Assembly: GCA_029310945.1 (NCBI GenBank)
Contig: JARJFC010000008.1
Coordinates: 50,289 to 114,288, forward strand
Length of the DNA stretch: 64,000 nucleotides
Source: Leptospira sp. 96542
GTDB taxonomy: Bacteria; Spirochaetota; Leptospiria; Leptospirales; Leptospiraceae
Direction of reading: 5' to 3'
The notes beneath the pieces are model-generated. The model was not told where the DNA came from. It did no database searches and was given only the letters and a program-made list of their open reading frames with translations. A program made the translations under genes and the position numbers. Positions 30,454-38,960 of this stretch are shown here, one piece after another. Each line of letters starts with the position of its first letter. Position 1 is the stretch's first letter.

Positions 30454-32382
30454 ATGTTAGATTTATTTCCTTTGGTTGTATTGTTACCTTTACTTGGGTT
30501 CTTGCATAATGGACTTCTTAAAGATAAAATTCCAAACCGGTATGCAGGGATTGTTGGAACCTTTGCAATATTTTTACCATTTCTCATCACACTCGGTGCT
30601 TTTTTCGAATTTCGTCCTATGGAGAGATCGGTTCCACACCTAATTTCCGTTTTTGATTGGATCTTTATTGCTGGTTTCCAAACCCAAATTGGTTACCAAA
30701 TAGACCAATTATCTCTTTATATGACTCTCATCATAACGGGCATTGGTACTCTCATCCATTTGTATTCTATGGGTTATATGAAAGGAGATCCAGGTTATAA
30801 TCGTTTTTTTGCATATTTGAATTTATTTGTATTTTCTATGTTAAACTTAGTGCTTTCCGATAACTTAGTTTTGACTTTCCTTGGTTGGGAAGGAGTGGGT
30901 TTATCTTCTTATCTCCTCATTGGTTTTGACTACGAAAAAACCGCAAGTGCTTCGGCGGGTATGAAAGCATTTATCCTCAATCGAATTGGAGACGTTGGGT
31001 TTATTCTTGGAACTGGCTTTTTATTTTGGTTGGGTGGTAGTTTAAAATACATAGAACTCCAAACTAACTTGAGTGGTTATTCTGAATTTTCACATTATGC
31101 CAATTTGGTGGCGTTTTTCTTTTTTGTGGCGGCAATGGGTAAGTCTGCGCAAGTACCTTTGTATGTTTGGTTGCCAGATGCAATGGCAGGCCCCACTCCT
31201 GTTTCCGCTCTCATCCATGCAGCGACGATGGTCACTGCTGGAGTTTTTTTAATGGTTCGGCTTAATTTTGTCTTTTTACTTGCCACTGAGACAAGTTTTA
31301 TCATCGCTTGTATCGGTGCATTTACTGCATTATTTGCTGCAAGTATTGGAATTTTGCAAAATGATATAAAAAAGATATTAGCATATTCTACTGTTTCACA
31401 ATTGGGTTTTATGTTCCTCGCAATGGGAACAATGAGTTATGTAGCAGGCCTTTTTCACTTGATGACACATGCTTTTTTTAAAGCACTTTTATTTTTGGGT
31501 GCGGGTTCTGTCATTCACTCCTTACACCACGAACAAAATATCAAACATATGGGTGGTCTTTTTGGTAAAATCCGAATCACATCCGTTACGTTTCTCATTG
31601 GTACCTTAGCAATCGCTGGTTTTTTTCCTTTTTCGGGGTTCTTTTCTAAAGATTTGATATTAGAAAAAGCATATAGTTTTGGTAGTTATGGATCAATACT
31701 CTGGACTGTCGGAATCGTAGCTGCGTTTTTTACATCCTTCTATATGTTTCGGTTGGTATTTGTTGTTTTTTTTGGCAAAGATAACACGAGTTCTTCGCAC
31801 AAAATACATGAGTCTCCATGGACAATGACTCTTCCTCTTGTTTTACTTGCCATTGGTTCAGTGGTCGTTGGCTTTTTACAAACTCCCCATTTTTTCTTAC
31901 ATAAGGATAGTTTGGAACGTTATTTTGCACCAGTCATTTCTCTTGGCTTGTCGTCGGCAAAAGAACAGGGCACTTTGCCAGAAATTGTGACTCTTTCGCA
32001 TGAATTGGAGTTTCAATTGGCCATGTTTTCCGTTGTCATTGCAACCTTAGGTTTGTTACTTGCATACTTTTTGTTCCAAATAAAAAAGTCAGATGTTTTG
32101 GAAGAACACACTGGGTTTCGAAAAATCCTATTTCACAAATACTATGTGGATGAATTGTATGATATATTTTTCGTAAAACCATTCGTTTTGGTTTCGAAGT
32201 TCATTGCCTATTTTATCGATACAAAAGTGATTGATCGTTTTTTTGTAGGTTTTGGTTTTTTTCTAAAAATTTGTAGTTCTATATTCAGGCGACTACAAAC
32301 AGGTTTTGTGGGAGATTATGCATTATTTATCGTTTTGGGTACATTCTGTATCCTTACCTATCTACTTTTGAGGGGGGTGTAA
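30454..32382 (+). CDS. nuoL: NADH-quinone oxidoreductase subunit L
   Basis: 642 residues, the distal antiporter-like proton pump with the long lateral helix. Signatures: FLGWEGVGLSSYLLIGF (about 142-158) with the essential Glu, VWLPDAMAGPTPVSALIHAA then TMVTAGVFLMVRL, and LAYSTVSQLGFM with the pump Lys. The C-terminal part (residues ~500-642) is the traverse helix and anchor. Ends with GAGGGGGGTGTAA, which also supplies the nuoM ribosome-binding site. Confidence 0.96.
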   Translation: MLDLFPLVVLLPLLGFLHNGLLKDKIPNRYAGIVGTFAIFLPFLITLGAFFEFRPMERSVPHLISVFDWIFIAGFQTQIGYQIDQLSLYMTLIITGIGTLIHLYSMGYMKGDPGYNRFFAYLNLFVFSMLNLVLSDNLVLTFLGWEGVGLSSYLLIGFDYEKTASASAGMKAFILNRIGDVGFILGTGFLFWLGGSLKYIELQTNLSGYSEFSHYANLVAFFFFVAAMGKSAQVPLYVWLPDAMAGPTPVSALIHAATMVTAGVFLMVRLNFVFLLATETSFIIACIGAFTALFAASIGILQNDIKKILAYSTVSQLGFMFLAMGTMSYVAGLFHLMTHAFFKALLFLGAGSVIHSLHHEQNIKHMGGLFGKIRITSVTFLIGTLAIAGFFPFSGFFSKDLILEKAYSFGSYGSILWTVGIVAAFFTSFYMFRLVFVVFFGKDNTSSSHKIHESPWTMTLPLVLLAIGSVVVGFLQTPHFFLHKDSLERYFAPVISLGLSSAKEQGTLPEIVTLSHELEFQLAMFSVVIATLGLLLAYFLFQIKKSDVLEEHTGFRKILFHKYYVDELYDIFFVKPFVLVSKFIAYFIDTKVIDRFFVGFGFFLKICSSIFRRLQTGFVGDYALFIVLGTFCILTYLLLRGV

Positions 32383-32383
32383 G

Positions 32384-34105
32384 GTGCCAGAACAAATTCT
32401 TTCCATTATAGTTTTTTTACCGATCGTTTCAGCAATTTTCATAGCATTTCAAAAAAGAGTTGGATCAATTGTAATGATTTCGGCAATATCTTCTGCCTTT
32501 ACAACGATACTTTCTTGTGGATTGTTTTTCTTTTTTGATAGTTCCATTGCTGGTCTTCAGTTTGTCCATTGGATCCCTGATTGGATTGTTTCAGGAAGGT
32601 TGAGCGTTGATTACCATTTAGGTCTTGACGGGCTTGGGCTTTTGTTATTTTCTCTGACGGCCTTTCTTTTTTTCATCTCCAGTGTTGCTTCTTGGTCAAA
32701 CATCCCTAAAAGGATCAAGGAGTTTCATATCTGTTTACTTGTTTTGGAAACGGCAGTACTTGGAGTGTTTTCAAGCGGCAATTTAGTTTTGTTCTACGTA
32801 TTTTGGGAGCTCATGGTTTTACCAATGGTGCTTATGATTGGCATCTGGGGTGGAGAAGAACGAACAAAGGCTGCTATAAAATATTTTCTCTTTTCAATGG
32901 CAGGTTCGCTCTTTATGCTTGGTGGAATTTTGACTCTGTATTTTAAAACAGGCAAAACTTCCATCGAAGCACTCTCCACTGCAGATTTATCAGTGTATTC
33001 TGAAAGTTTAAAATGGTTTTTATTCTCTAGTTTTTTCTTAGCATTTGCTATTAAAATTCCGCTCTTCCCATTTCATACTTGGATGCCTGATGTTCATACT
33101 CAAGCACCTACAGTTGGTTCGGTGGACTTGGCAGGAGTTCTCTTAAAAATTGGAGCCTATGGTTTTTTACGTTTTTGTATCCCGTTTTTCCCTGATGTTA
33201 GTTTACTCTCCAAAGATTTTGTACAAATTTTGGCTGTTATTGGTATTCTTTATGGCGCCATGGCTGCCCTTGTGCAAACAGATATCAAACGAATCATCGC
33301 CTACAGTTCTTTATCACATTTAGGTTTTTGTATGCTTGGCATTTTTTCTTTCACAACGGAAGGAGTCGCTGGGGGAATGTTGCAAATGGTTTCTCATGGA
33401 ATATCAACAGGAATGATATTTTTAATGATTGGGATGGTTTATGAAAGATCCCATACTCGCAACATATCAGAGTTTGGTGGACTAGCAAAACAAATGCCGA
33501 TTTTCTCGACGATATTTTTTATTGCTATATTGTCCTCGGTGGGTTTACCAGGAACCAATGGATTTGTGGGCGAATTTTTAATCCTCATTGGAAGTTTAAA
33601 ATCTAATTATTGGTTGGGCGGGCTTGCAAGCCTTGGTGTTGTTTTCGGAGCCTTGTATTTGTTATGGTTTGTAAAACGTTTTTTATTTGGTCCGAGTAAA
33701 ACCATCCAGGCTCGACCTTATAATGATTTAACATTTCGCGAAATTGGGCTCTTGTTACCGCTCATTGTATTTATTTTTTGGATTGGTTTTTATCCGAAAC
33801 CATTTTTGGAAGTTTTAGAAGGATCGGTCAATGTATATTTGAATTCAGCTTCGGAACAAACAATTTCCGAACGTGTTGTCCAAAAGAAAGACAATCTGGG
33901 TCAAAATATTCCGAAAGAATTTAATGATTATATGAGTTTAGGAAAAAAACCAGCATCCTATGAAGAAAGAATGGGTTCTTATATTTCTCCTTTTGCGATT
34001 CCAGTTCTTGCGAAACTGCCCGAAAAACAGAAGTTAGATACACTTGATGGGATTGATGAAATCATCCAGCCTGACTTTTCACCAAACGAGAAAAGAGATA
34101 ATTAA
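32384..34105 (+). CDS. nuoM: NADH-quinone oxidoreductase subunit M
   Basis: 573 residues, an antiporter-like proton-pumping subunit of about fourteen helices. FYVFWELMVLPMVLMIGIWG carries the essential Glu, and LFPFHTWMPDVHTQAPTVGS and IIAYSSLSHLGFCMLGIF are diagnostic. It starts at GTG right after a strong GAGGGGGG ribosome-binding site and one base after the nuoL stop. A charged, soluble C-terminal extension of roughly 75 residues (from about 500) is longer than in E. coli NuoM. Confidence 0.95.
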   Translation: MPEQILSIIVFLPIVSAIFIAFQKRVGSIVMISAISSAFTTILSCGLFFFFDSSIAGLQFVHWIPDWIVSGRLSVDYHLGLDGLGLLLFSLTAFLFFISSVASWSNIPKRIKEFHICLLVLETAVLGVFSSGNLVLFYVFWELMVLPMVLMIGIWGGEERTKAAIKYFLFSMAGSLFMLGGILTLYFKTGKTSIEALSTADLSVYSESLKWFLFSSFFLAFAIKIPLFPFHTWMPDVHTQAPTVGSVDLAGVLLKIGAYGFLRFCIPFFPDVSLLSKDFVQILAVIGILYGAMAALVQTDIKRIIAYSSLSHLGFCMLGIFSFTTEGVAGGMLQMVSHGISTGMIFLMIGMVYERSHTRNISEFGGLAKQMPIFSTIFFIAILSSVGLPGTNGFVGEFLILIGSLKSNYWLGGLASLGVVFGALYLLWFVKRFLFGPSKTIQARPYNDLTFREIGLLLPLIVFIFWIGFYPKPFLEVLEGSVNVYLNSASEQTISERVVQKKDNLGQNIPKEFNDYMSLGKKPASYEERMGSYISPFAIPVLAKLPEKQKLDTLDGIDEIIQPDFSPNEKRDN

Positions 34106-34116
34106 GGAAATACAGT

Positions 34117-35559
34117 ATGTCCTACACTCCTCAAATAAACGACCTCATTGCCATTTCACCTATGCTCATTTTAATTGGGGTAGGGTTGTTTTCTCTTGTT
34201 TTTCAATTTTTGCTACCCAAAAAAGAAGATTACCTCCCACTTTGGATTTTAAGTATACTTGGAATTTTGGTGAGTTTGTTTACTCTTTATTATTCCACCA
34301 CAAGCCCAGGTTTCGGTAAATACTTTCATTCACAAATTTCTCTCAGTCCAATGACAGTTTGGTTGAGTGCTATTTATCTCATTGCGGGTCTTTTTACAGT
34401 CATCATTGCACCAAATTTTTTAGATGAAGAAAAAGCTTTTTTTCCTGAATTTTTCCCTCTTCTACTTTTCTGTTTGTCTGGTATGATGTTTTTGACTTCA
34501 GGATATGACTTAATCGTAATCTTTGTTGGACTTGAAATTTTATCTCTTTGTCTTTATGTTTTGGTTGGAATGGCACGCTCCAACGTTTCCTCTCTTGAAA
34601 GTGCGATGAAGTATTTTTTGCTTGGGGCTTTTAGCTCTGGGTTTATGTTACTTGGGATAGCATTTTTGTTTGGTGGTTCTGGGTCAACAAACTTAGATTT
34701 GGCGCTAAGAGGGCTCTATCAAACTGGTTATGAATCTAATTTTAGTAAATTGGGTTTTGGACTTTTTTTGGTGGGAGTATCCTTTAAGATTGCACTGGTT
34801 CCTTTTCATGCATGGACACCAGACGTTTACGAAGGAGCACAAACTCCGATCACAGGTTTTATGGCAAGTGCAGGTAAAACTTCTGCCATGGGACTACTTA
34901 TGGTGCTTTTTACTCATATCCCGGTCGGTCACGCTGGTGAAACTTGGAAGTATTTAATTGGGATCCTCGCACTCATCTCAATGACTTGGGGAAATATCCT
35001 TGCACTCAGTCAAGAAAACCTGAAACGAATGTTAGCTTATTCTTCTATTTCTCATGCAGGTTATGTTTGCGCAGGTATAGCTTGTGGAGCAAACTTAGAA
35101 GCACTTTATTATTTGTTTTCCTATTCGCTTCTAAATTTGGTTGCGTTTGCTTTGATTGCATACCTTGAATCAGGAAAACAGGCTGTGACCATTTCAGGGA
35201 TATCACAGTTGAGTTCGGGTTTCCCTTGGGTATCTCTTGGGCTTTCTATTGTATTTTTGGCCTTTGCTGGTTTTCCACCGCTCATGGGGTTTTGGACTAA
35301 ACTCTTTCTATTACAAAAAATTGCGGAATCGGACGAACCCTTCCAGCGCATTCTTTTGTTTGGTGCGGTCGCAAATTCATGCATCGCCTTTTATTATTAT
35401 ATGAAAATCACCATCCAATCCTATATGAAACAAGATATAGGAGCCATTGTTTCGGGAGGATTGGTTGTGAAAAAACAAGGTTTGGGTTTTCTTATTTTCC
35501 TACTTTCCTTGTTCTTTCTTGTGGGCTGGGTTTTCTTCCAGCCAGGCTCACTCTTATAG
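34117..35559 (+). CDS. nuoN: NADH-quinone oxidoreductase subunit N
   Basis: 480 residues, the third antiporter-like subunit. FVGLEILSLCLYVLVGMARS holds the conserved Glu, VPFHAWTPDVYEGAQTPITG and RMLAYSSISHAGYVCAGIA are family hallmarks. It closes the operon. No clear T-tailed terminator follows, so transcription may continue into the mtnD leader. Confidence 0.96.
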   Translation: MSYTPQINDLIAISPMLILIGVGLFSLVFQFLLPKKEDYLPLWILSILGILVSLFTLYYSTTSPGFGKYFHSQISLSPMTVWLSAIYLIAGLFTVIIAPNFLDEEKAFFPEFFPLLLFCLSGMMFLTSGYDLIVIFVGLEILSLCLYVLVGMARSNVSSLESAMKYFLLGAFSSGFMLLGIAFLFGGSGSTNLDLALRGLYQTGYESNFSKLGFGLFLVGVSFKIALVPFHAWTPDVYEGAQTPITGFMASAGKTSAMGLLMVLFTHIPVGHAGETWKYLIGILALISMTWGNILALSQENLKRMLAYSSISHAGYVCAGIACGANLEALYYLFSYSLLNLVAFALIAYLESGKQAVTISGISQLSSGFPWVSLGLSIVFLAFAGFPPLMGFWTKLFLLQKIAESDEPFQRILLFGAVANSCIAFYYYMKITIQSYMKQDIGAIVSGGLVVKKQGLGFLIFLLSLFFLVGWVFFQPGSLL

Positions 35560-35579
35560 TTTCCGCTATAACAGATTTT

Positions 35580-35620
35580 CTTTCGTAATAACGAAAGTGC
35601 TTGCTTGATTTTAGAGCAAG
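35580..35620 (+). promoter_or_regulatory. Two-hairpin leader upstream of mtnD
   Basis: CTTTCGT-AATA-ACGAAAG (35580-35597) is a perfect 7-bp stem with a tetraloop; CTTGCT (35600-35605) pairs with AGCAAG (35615-35620). Neither stem is followed by a T-run, so this is not a normal terminator of nuo. The ribosome-binding site GAGGAG begins about 15 bases beyond the second stem. It could be a cis-regulatory RNA or an RNA-processing site between nuoN and mtnD. It does not match a riboswitch class that I can recognise. Confidence 0.4.
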
Positions 35621-35647
35621 GAAACAGTGTGACTGAGGAGAAACAAA

Positions 35648-36181
35648 ATGGCTACCATTCTACGCAAATCAGAAAGCATCACTGACACCGGGGCGGTGCG
35701 CGAATTTTTAAACCAAAAAGGTTTGTTGTATGAATTTTACGAAAACCCAAACTCACTCGATGCACTACTCTCCAAAAAAGGTTTGGATGATGCCGAAAAA
35801 TCCGAAGTTCTTTCTGGGTTGGAATACAGGTTTGAAGACCTGAAAAAGAATCATGGTTACAAAGCTTGTGATTTAGTGGTTCTCCACGATGAGGTTCCTG
35901 GCATAAACGATATGTTGGCGAAATTTGATAAACTACATATCCATACGGATGAAGAAGTTCGTTATATCATTGATGGTTCTGGTATTTTTGGTTTTATCAT
36001 CGGTGGAGAAAAATTTGAAGTTCATGTTGGTAAGGGAGATTTTTTATCCATCCCCGCAAATACGAACCATTGGTTTACATTGGATGAAAAACTAAAAATC
36101 AAAGCGGTTCGGTATTTTAAAGACAATTCTGGCTGGACACCTGTTTATGTTGATGAGTCAAAAGTTCTCGTAAACGTTTAA
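35648..36181 (+). CDS. mtnD: Acireductone dioxygenase (methionine salvage)
   Basis: 177 residues, cupin fold. Oxidises acireductone to the keto acid precursor of methionine (Fe form) in the methylthioadenosine salvage route. The metal ligands are His97, His99 and Glu103 in [14 protein letters not shown] and His141 in [10 protein letters not shown], the exact ARD pattern. A GAGGAG ribosome-binding site precedes the ATG. No other methionine-salvage gene is adjacent; the nuo operon lies upstream and recJ converges with a 6-base gap. Fe versus Ni form, which decides the product, cannot be read from sequence. Confidence 0.92.
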   Translation: MATILRKSESITDTGAVREFLNQKGLLYEFYENPNSLDALLSKKGLDDAEKSEVLSGLEYRFEDLKKNHGYKACDLVVLHDEVPGINDMLAKFDKLHIHTDEEVRYIIDGSGIFGFIIGGEKFEVHVGKGDFLSIPANTNHWFTLDEKLKIKAVRYFKDNSGWTPVYVDESKVLVNV

Positions 36182-36187
36182 AATTTT

Positions 36188-38107
36188 TTACCCTTCGGAT
36201 TTACCAAACCATTCTACAATAAATTGTAGGGTGGTTCTTCCTTGGAAAAAATTTTCCTCCAAACTCCCCACCAAATCAAAGTTGGCCGATTCACTCATCA
36301 TTTTTTGAAACTCATCGCCTTTGTTCCAAATCATATATTTGACACTCCCACTTCCAACACAGTTGAAACGAATGTGTTTTCCTCCGCTGAGTGGGGTTAG
36401 GTGAATTGGTGCAACATTCTTTAATGCTAGTTTTATATCTGGGTTCATTTGCCCAAACGGTGCAAGCTCCTTCCATTCTTTATAAAGGTTTTCATTCACT
36501 TCATTGGGTAGTACTGTGAAATCTGAATCTATAAAAACCACATTCTCTGGATTGTTATTTTGTTTTAACCAAATATCGGCTTTTTCATACAACTCGGATT
36601 CGAATAGGGGTATTTGGTCAATTTTTATGGAAAAACCACCAGCTTCCGGATGCCCACCGAAGTGTAAAAAATGATGGGATAGGCTTTCAAGTAATTCCAA
36701 AACATTTTCTTTTTCATAAGAACGTATACTCCCTCTTGCATCCCCATTATCAGGAGCAATGAAGATGGCTGGTTTTTTATAATCGTTTACCATCTTCGTG
36801 GCAACAATTCCGCTCACACCAGGTTCCATATCGGGTTCATAACAAAACACCACAGAATGATTCGTTCTTTCAGGTTTTCGTAAAAAATAGCGATGGATTC
36901 TATCTAAATTTCGTTTAGTCCTTTCTTTTCTCTCTTCATTGAGCCCAAGAAGATGTTTGGCCTTTTGTTTTGCCATTGTCTCTTCTGTTGCGAGTAATAA
37001 CCCGACCGCTTCTTCCGTTTTTCCCATTCTCCCTGCACAATTGAGAACGGGGCCTATGGACCATCCTAAATCTTTGGTTGTGATTCCATTCGGATTCAGT
37101 CTTAATTCTTTTAAGAGGGCAAACATACCTTTTCTTTTGTTGGGCGAAAGAAAATAATTCGTGAGCGAGGTTTGTGCCAATTTGACAATATGTCTGTTTT
37201 CAGAGGTGAGGGGCATCATATCGGTTATGGTTCCGATCCCAGCCAAATCGATTTCTTCGTTTAAAACATCAAACATCCCAGGTATTTTGGATGATTGATA
37301 AAAGAAAAGAAAACGTGCATCATCCACTGGGATATTTCGATTTTCATTTGGGAACTCAAAAAACAATTCATCTTTTGTATTGGGTTTTGATTCCAACAAA
37401 ACACCATTTTGAAAATACTCAAATCCATTTTCTGATTTTTTTTGGTACACTTTATTGTATTCAGTACTCGTGTAAAATAGAATGCCTGTTATAAGTTTGA
37501 AAGCCAATGTGGCTGTACAGATTTTTTTTTCAGGGTAACTAGAATCCAACCTTCTTGGGTTCACCAAAGCACAGTTTGCTGGGATTCGTACAGGAACTTC
37601 GTGGTGATCGAGTACAATCACCCTCATTCCCAGTTTTGTTAATTGTTCGATCTCATCAGCTTGGCTCGAACCAAAATCCAGTGTGATGAGTAAATCAGGT
37701 TTTTCTTTTTTGATTTTGGACATTGCTTCGGTACAAAGCCCATAAGGATCACTTTCGGATGATACCAATACCTGCAAATTGATACCTTCAAAGATTGGGT
37801 TTGATTTTAAAAAAAATGCTAGTAGGCAAGTGGAAGAAACACCATCTGAATCTCTGTCCCCATACAGTAAGATCTTTTTACCGTTTTGGAAGTGGGAGAA
37901 AATTTCAGAAATAGCTAGTTCGAAATCGGGTAGAGAAAAAGGTGAATGTAAACATGAAAAATCTGAAAAGAGGAGTTCTTTGGGGCTCATCTCTCCAAGC
38001 TCAGGCCGTTTATTTACTAAGTAACGGAGGATGGGTCTTTTGGATTCAGTATTGGTTCGGACTTCGGTGAGAGTTGGGCCGAAGCGAACCTTTGTTACAT
38101 GATGCAA
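36188..38107 (-). CDS. recJ: Single-stranded-DNA exonuclease RecJ
   Basis: 639 residues. RecJ degrades single-stranded DNA 5' to 3' in recombination and mismatch repair. DHH-phosphoesterase motifs: YGDRDSDGVSST (about 101, motif I, Arg where Phe/Tyr is usual but all Asp kept), LITLDFGSS (about 142), VLDHHEVP (about 168, motif III). The DHHA1 domain is marked by FGGHPEAGGFSIK (~485-497). A C-terminal OB-like part ends in TLQFIVEWFGKSEG. The start is assigned to TTG, 13 bases inside the 3' end of the bactofilin gene; no ATG or GTG is available nearby, so the N-terminus is uncertain. Confidence 0.9.
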   Translation of the reverse strand: MHHVTKVRFGPTLTEVRTNTESKRPILRYLVNKRPELGEMSPKELLFSDFSCLHSPFSLPDFELAISEIFSHFQNGKKILLYGDRDSDGVSSTCLLAFFLKSNPIFEGINLQVLVSSESDPYGLCTEAMSKIKKEKPDLLITLDFGSSQADEIEQLTKLGMRVIVLDHHEVPVRIPANCALVNPRRLDSSYPEKKICTATLAFKLITGILFYTSTEYNKVYQKKSENGFEYFQNGVLLESKPNTKDELFFEFPNENRNIPVDDARFLFFYQSSKIPGMFDVLNEEIDLAGIGTITDMMPLTSENRHIVKLAQTSLTNYFLSPNKRKGMFALLKELRLNPNGITTKDLGWSIGPVLNCAGRMGKTEEAVGLLLATEETMAKQKAKHLLGLNEERKERTKRNLDRIHRYFLRKPERTNHSVVFCYEPDMEPGVSGIVATKMVNDYKKPAIFIAPDNGDARGSIRSYEKENVLELLESLSHHFLHFGGHPEAGGFSIKIDQIPLFESELYEKADIWLKQNNNPENVVFIDSDFTVLPNEVNENLYKEWKELAPFGQMNPDIKLALKNVAPIHLTPLSGGKHIRFNCVGSGSVKYMIWNKGDEFQKMMSESANFDLVGSLEENFFQGRTTLQFIVEWFGKSEG

Positions 38108-38457
38108 TTGCCGATGATTTTGGATCCAAATTCCACTTCAAGCCCAGGAGTTTTGATGTCTCCAATGACTTTACCTTGTTTACGAAGTTCTACTTTGTCC
38201 TTAGCTTCTACATTGCCTTTGAGGTTACCAAGTACCACAAGAGAACCTACTTCCACATCTGCCTCTACATCACCAGTTTCATCAATGATGAGTTTACCCT
38301 GTGAAGTGATTGTCCCCTTAAACTGACCTTTGATTTTTAAGGTTTGATTGAAGGAGAGTGTGCCGCGGAATGTGATGTCATCGCTAATGATCGTGTCTAT
38401 AGATTCGTCTTTCATTGGTAAGTATATAGTGTTATTTTTGTCTCTTTTGGCAACCAT
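38095..38457 (-). CDS. Bactofilin-family polymerising protein
   Basis: 120 residues of short beta-helix repeats (TLSFNQTLKIKGQFKGTI, then SQGKLIIDETGDVEADVEV, then VVLGNLKGNVEAKDKVEL). This is the bactofilin (DUF583) core, a self-assembling cytoskeletal element often linked to cell shape. Three ATGs are possible at the N-terminus; the third (MVAKRDKNN) has AGGAAG at an 11-base spacing and is preferred, while the first would sit almost on that site. It precedes recJ with a 13-base overlap. Confidence 0.85.
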   Translation of the reverse strand: MVAKRDKNNTIYLPMKDESIDTIISDDITFRGTLSFNQTLKIKGQFKGTITSQGKLIIDETGDVEADVEVGSLVVLGNLKGNVEAKDKVELRKQGKVIGDIKTPGLEVEFGSKIIGNCIM

Positions 38458-38565
38458 TCCATGCATCTCTTCCTATGGAATCTGGAAAAAAGTTTATATT
38501 TTCAGGGGAATTCACTTGTATCCTCCTTCCTCTCAGAAAAACTGGATGTAGGAACAATAAAACAA

Positions 38566-38892
38566 GTGGATATAAGACGCATTTGGCAGTCAGGTTTCAT
38601 CCTGCTCCTTGCAGTTTTCTTCAATCTGAACTTGGTCGATGACCGCTTTGTTTCTCCCCTTGAGGATTTGGATTATAAATACCAAGCCTACGAACTAGAG
38701 GAGACCACTCGTTGTCTCTCCATACAATCCCAATCCAAAAAAATTATAAAACCAGCAGTACTTCCTAAGTGGGATTCCCTTTTCCCCACACCAGTTGTCA
38801 CGATTGACAGCCTTTACTTCCAACCTCAATATTTTTCCGAACTAAATATCTTTTTTCACTTTCTTTACCTTCCTCCGCCAACATTGGCTTAA
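38566..38892 (+). CDS. Small exported or anchored protein before the efflux operon
   Basis: From the GTG that follows AGGAAC at an 11-base spacing, the product is 108 residues: a basic start (DIRRIWQSG), a hydrophobic stretch FILLLAVFFNLNL, then a hydrophilic part with a Cys and a C-terminal aromatic/proline tail (FFHFLYLPPPTLA). The same frame opens earlier at an ATG at 38461, but that start has no ribosome-binding site and overlaps the divergent bactofilin promoter region. A signal-anchor plus periplasmic tail would suit an accessory of the metal exporter encoded downstream. Function not recognised. Confidence 0.5.
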   Translation: MDIRRIWQSGFILLLAVFFNLNLVDDRFVSPLEDLDYKYQAYELEETTRCLSIQSQSKKIIKPAVLPKWDSLFPTPVVTIDSLYFQPQYFSELNIFFHFLYLPPPTLA

Positions 38893-38911
38893 TACTTGCA
38901 AGTCTCTTAAA

Positions 38912-38942
38912 GGGTAGGTACGCCTACCCAGTTTGTTATTTT
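38912..38942 (+). terminator. Palindromic hairpin with T-rich tail before czcA
   Basis: GGGTAGG-TACG-CCTACCC (38912-38929) is a perfect 18-base palindrome followed by AGTTTGTTATTTT. As RNA it forms a GC-rich 7-bp stem with a U-rich tail, an intrinsic terminator or attenuator between the small upstream gene and czcA. As DNA it could equally be an operator for a metal sensor. Confidence 0.55.
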
Positions 38943-38960
38943 ATTATATTTTAAAAATTT

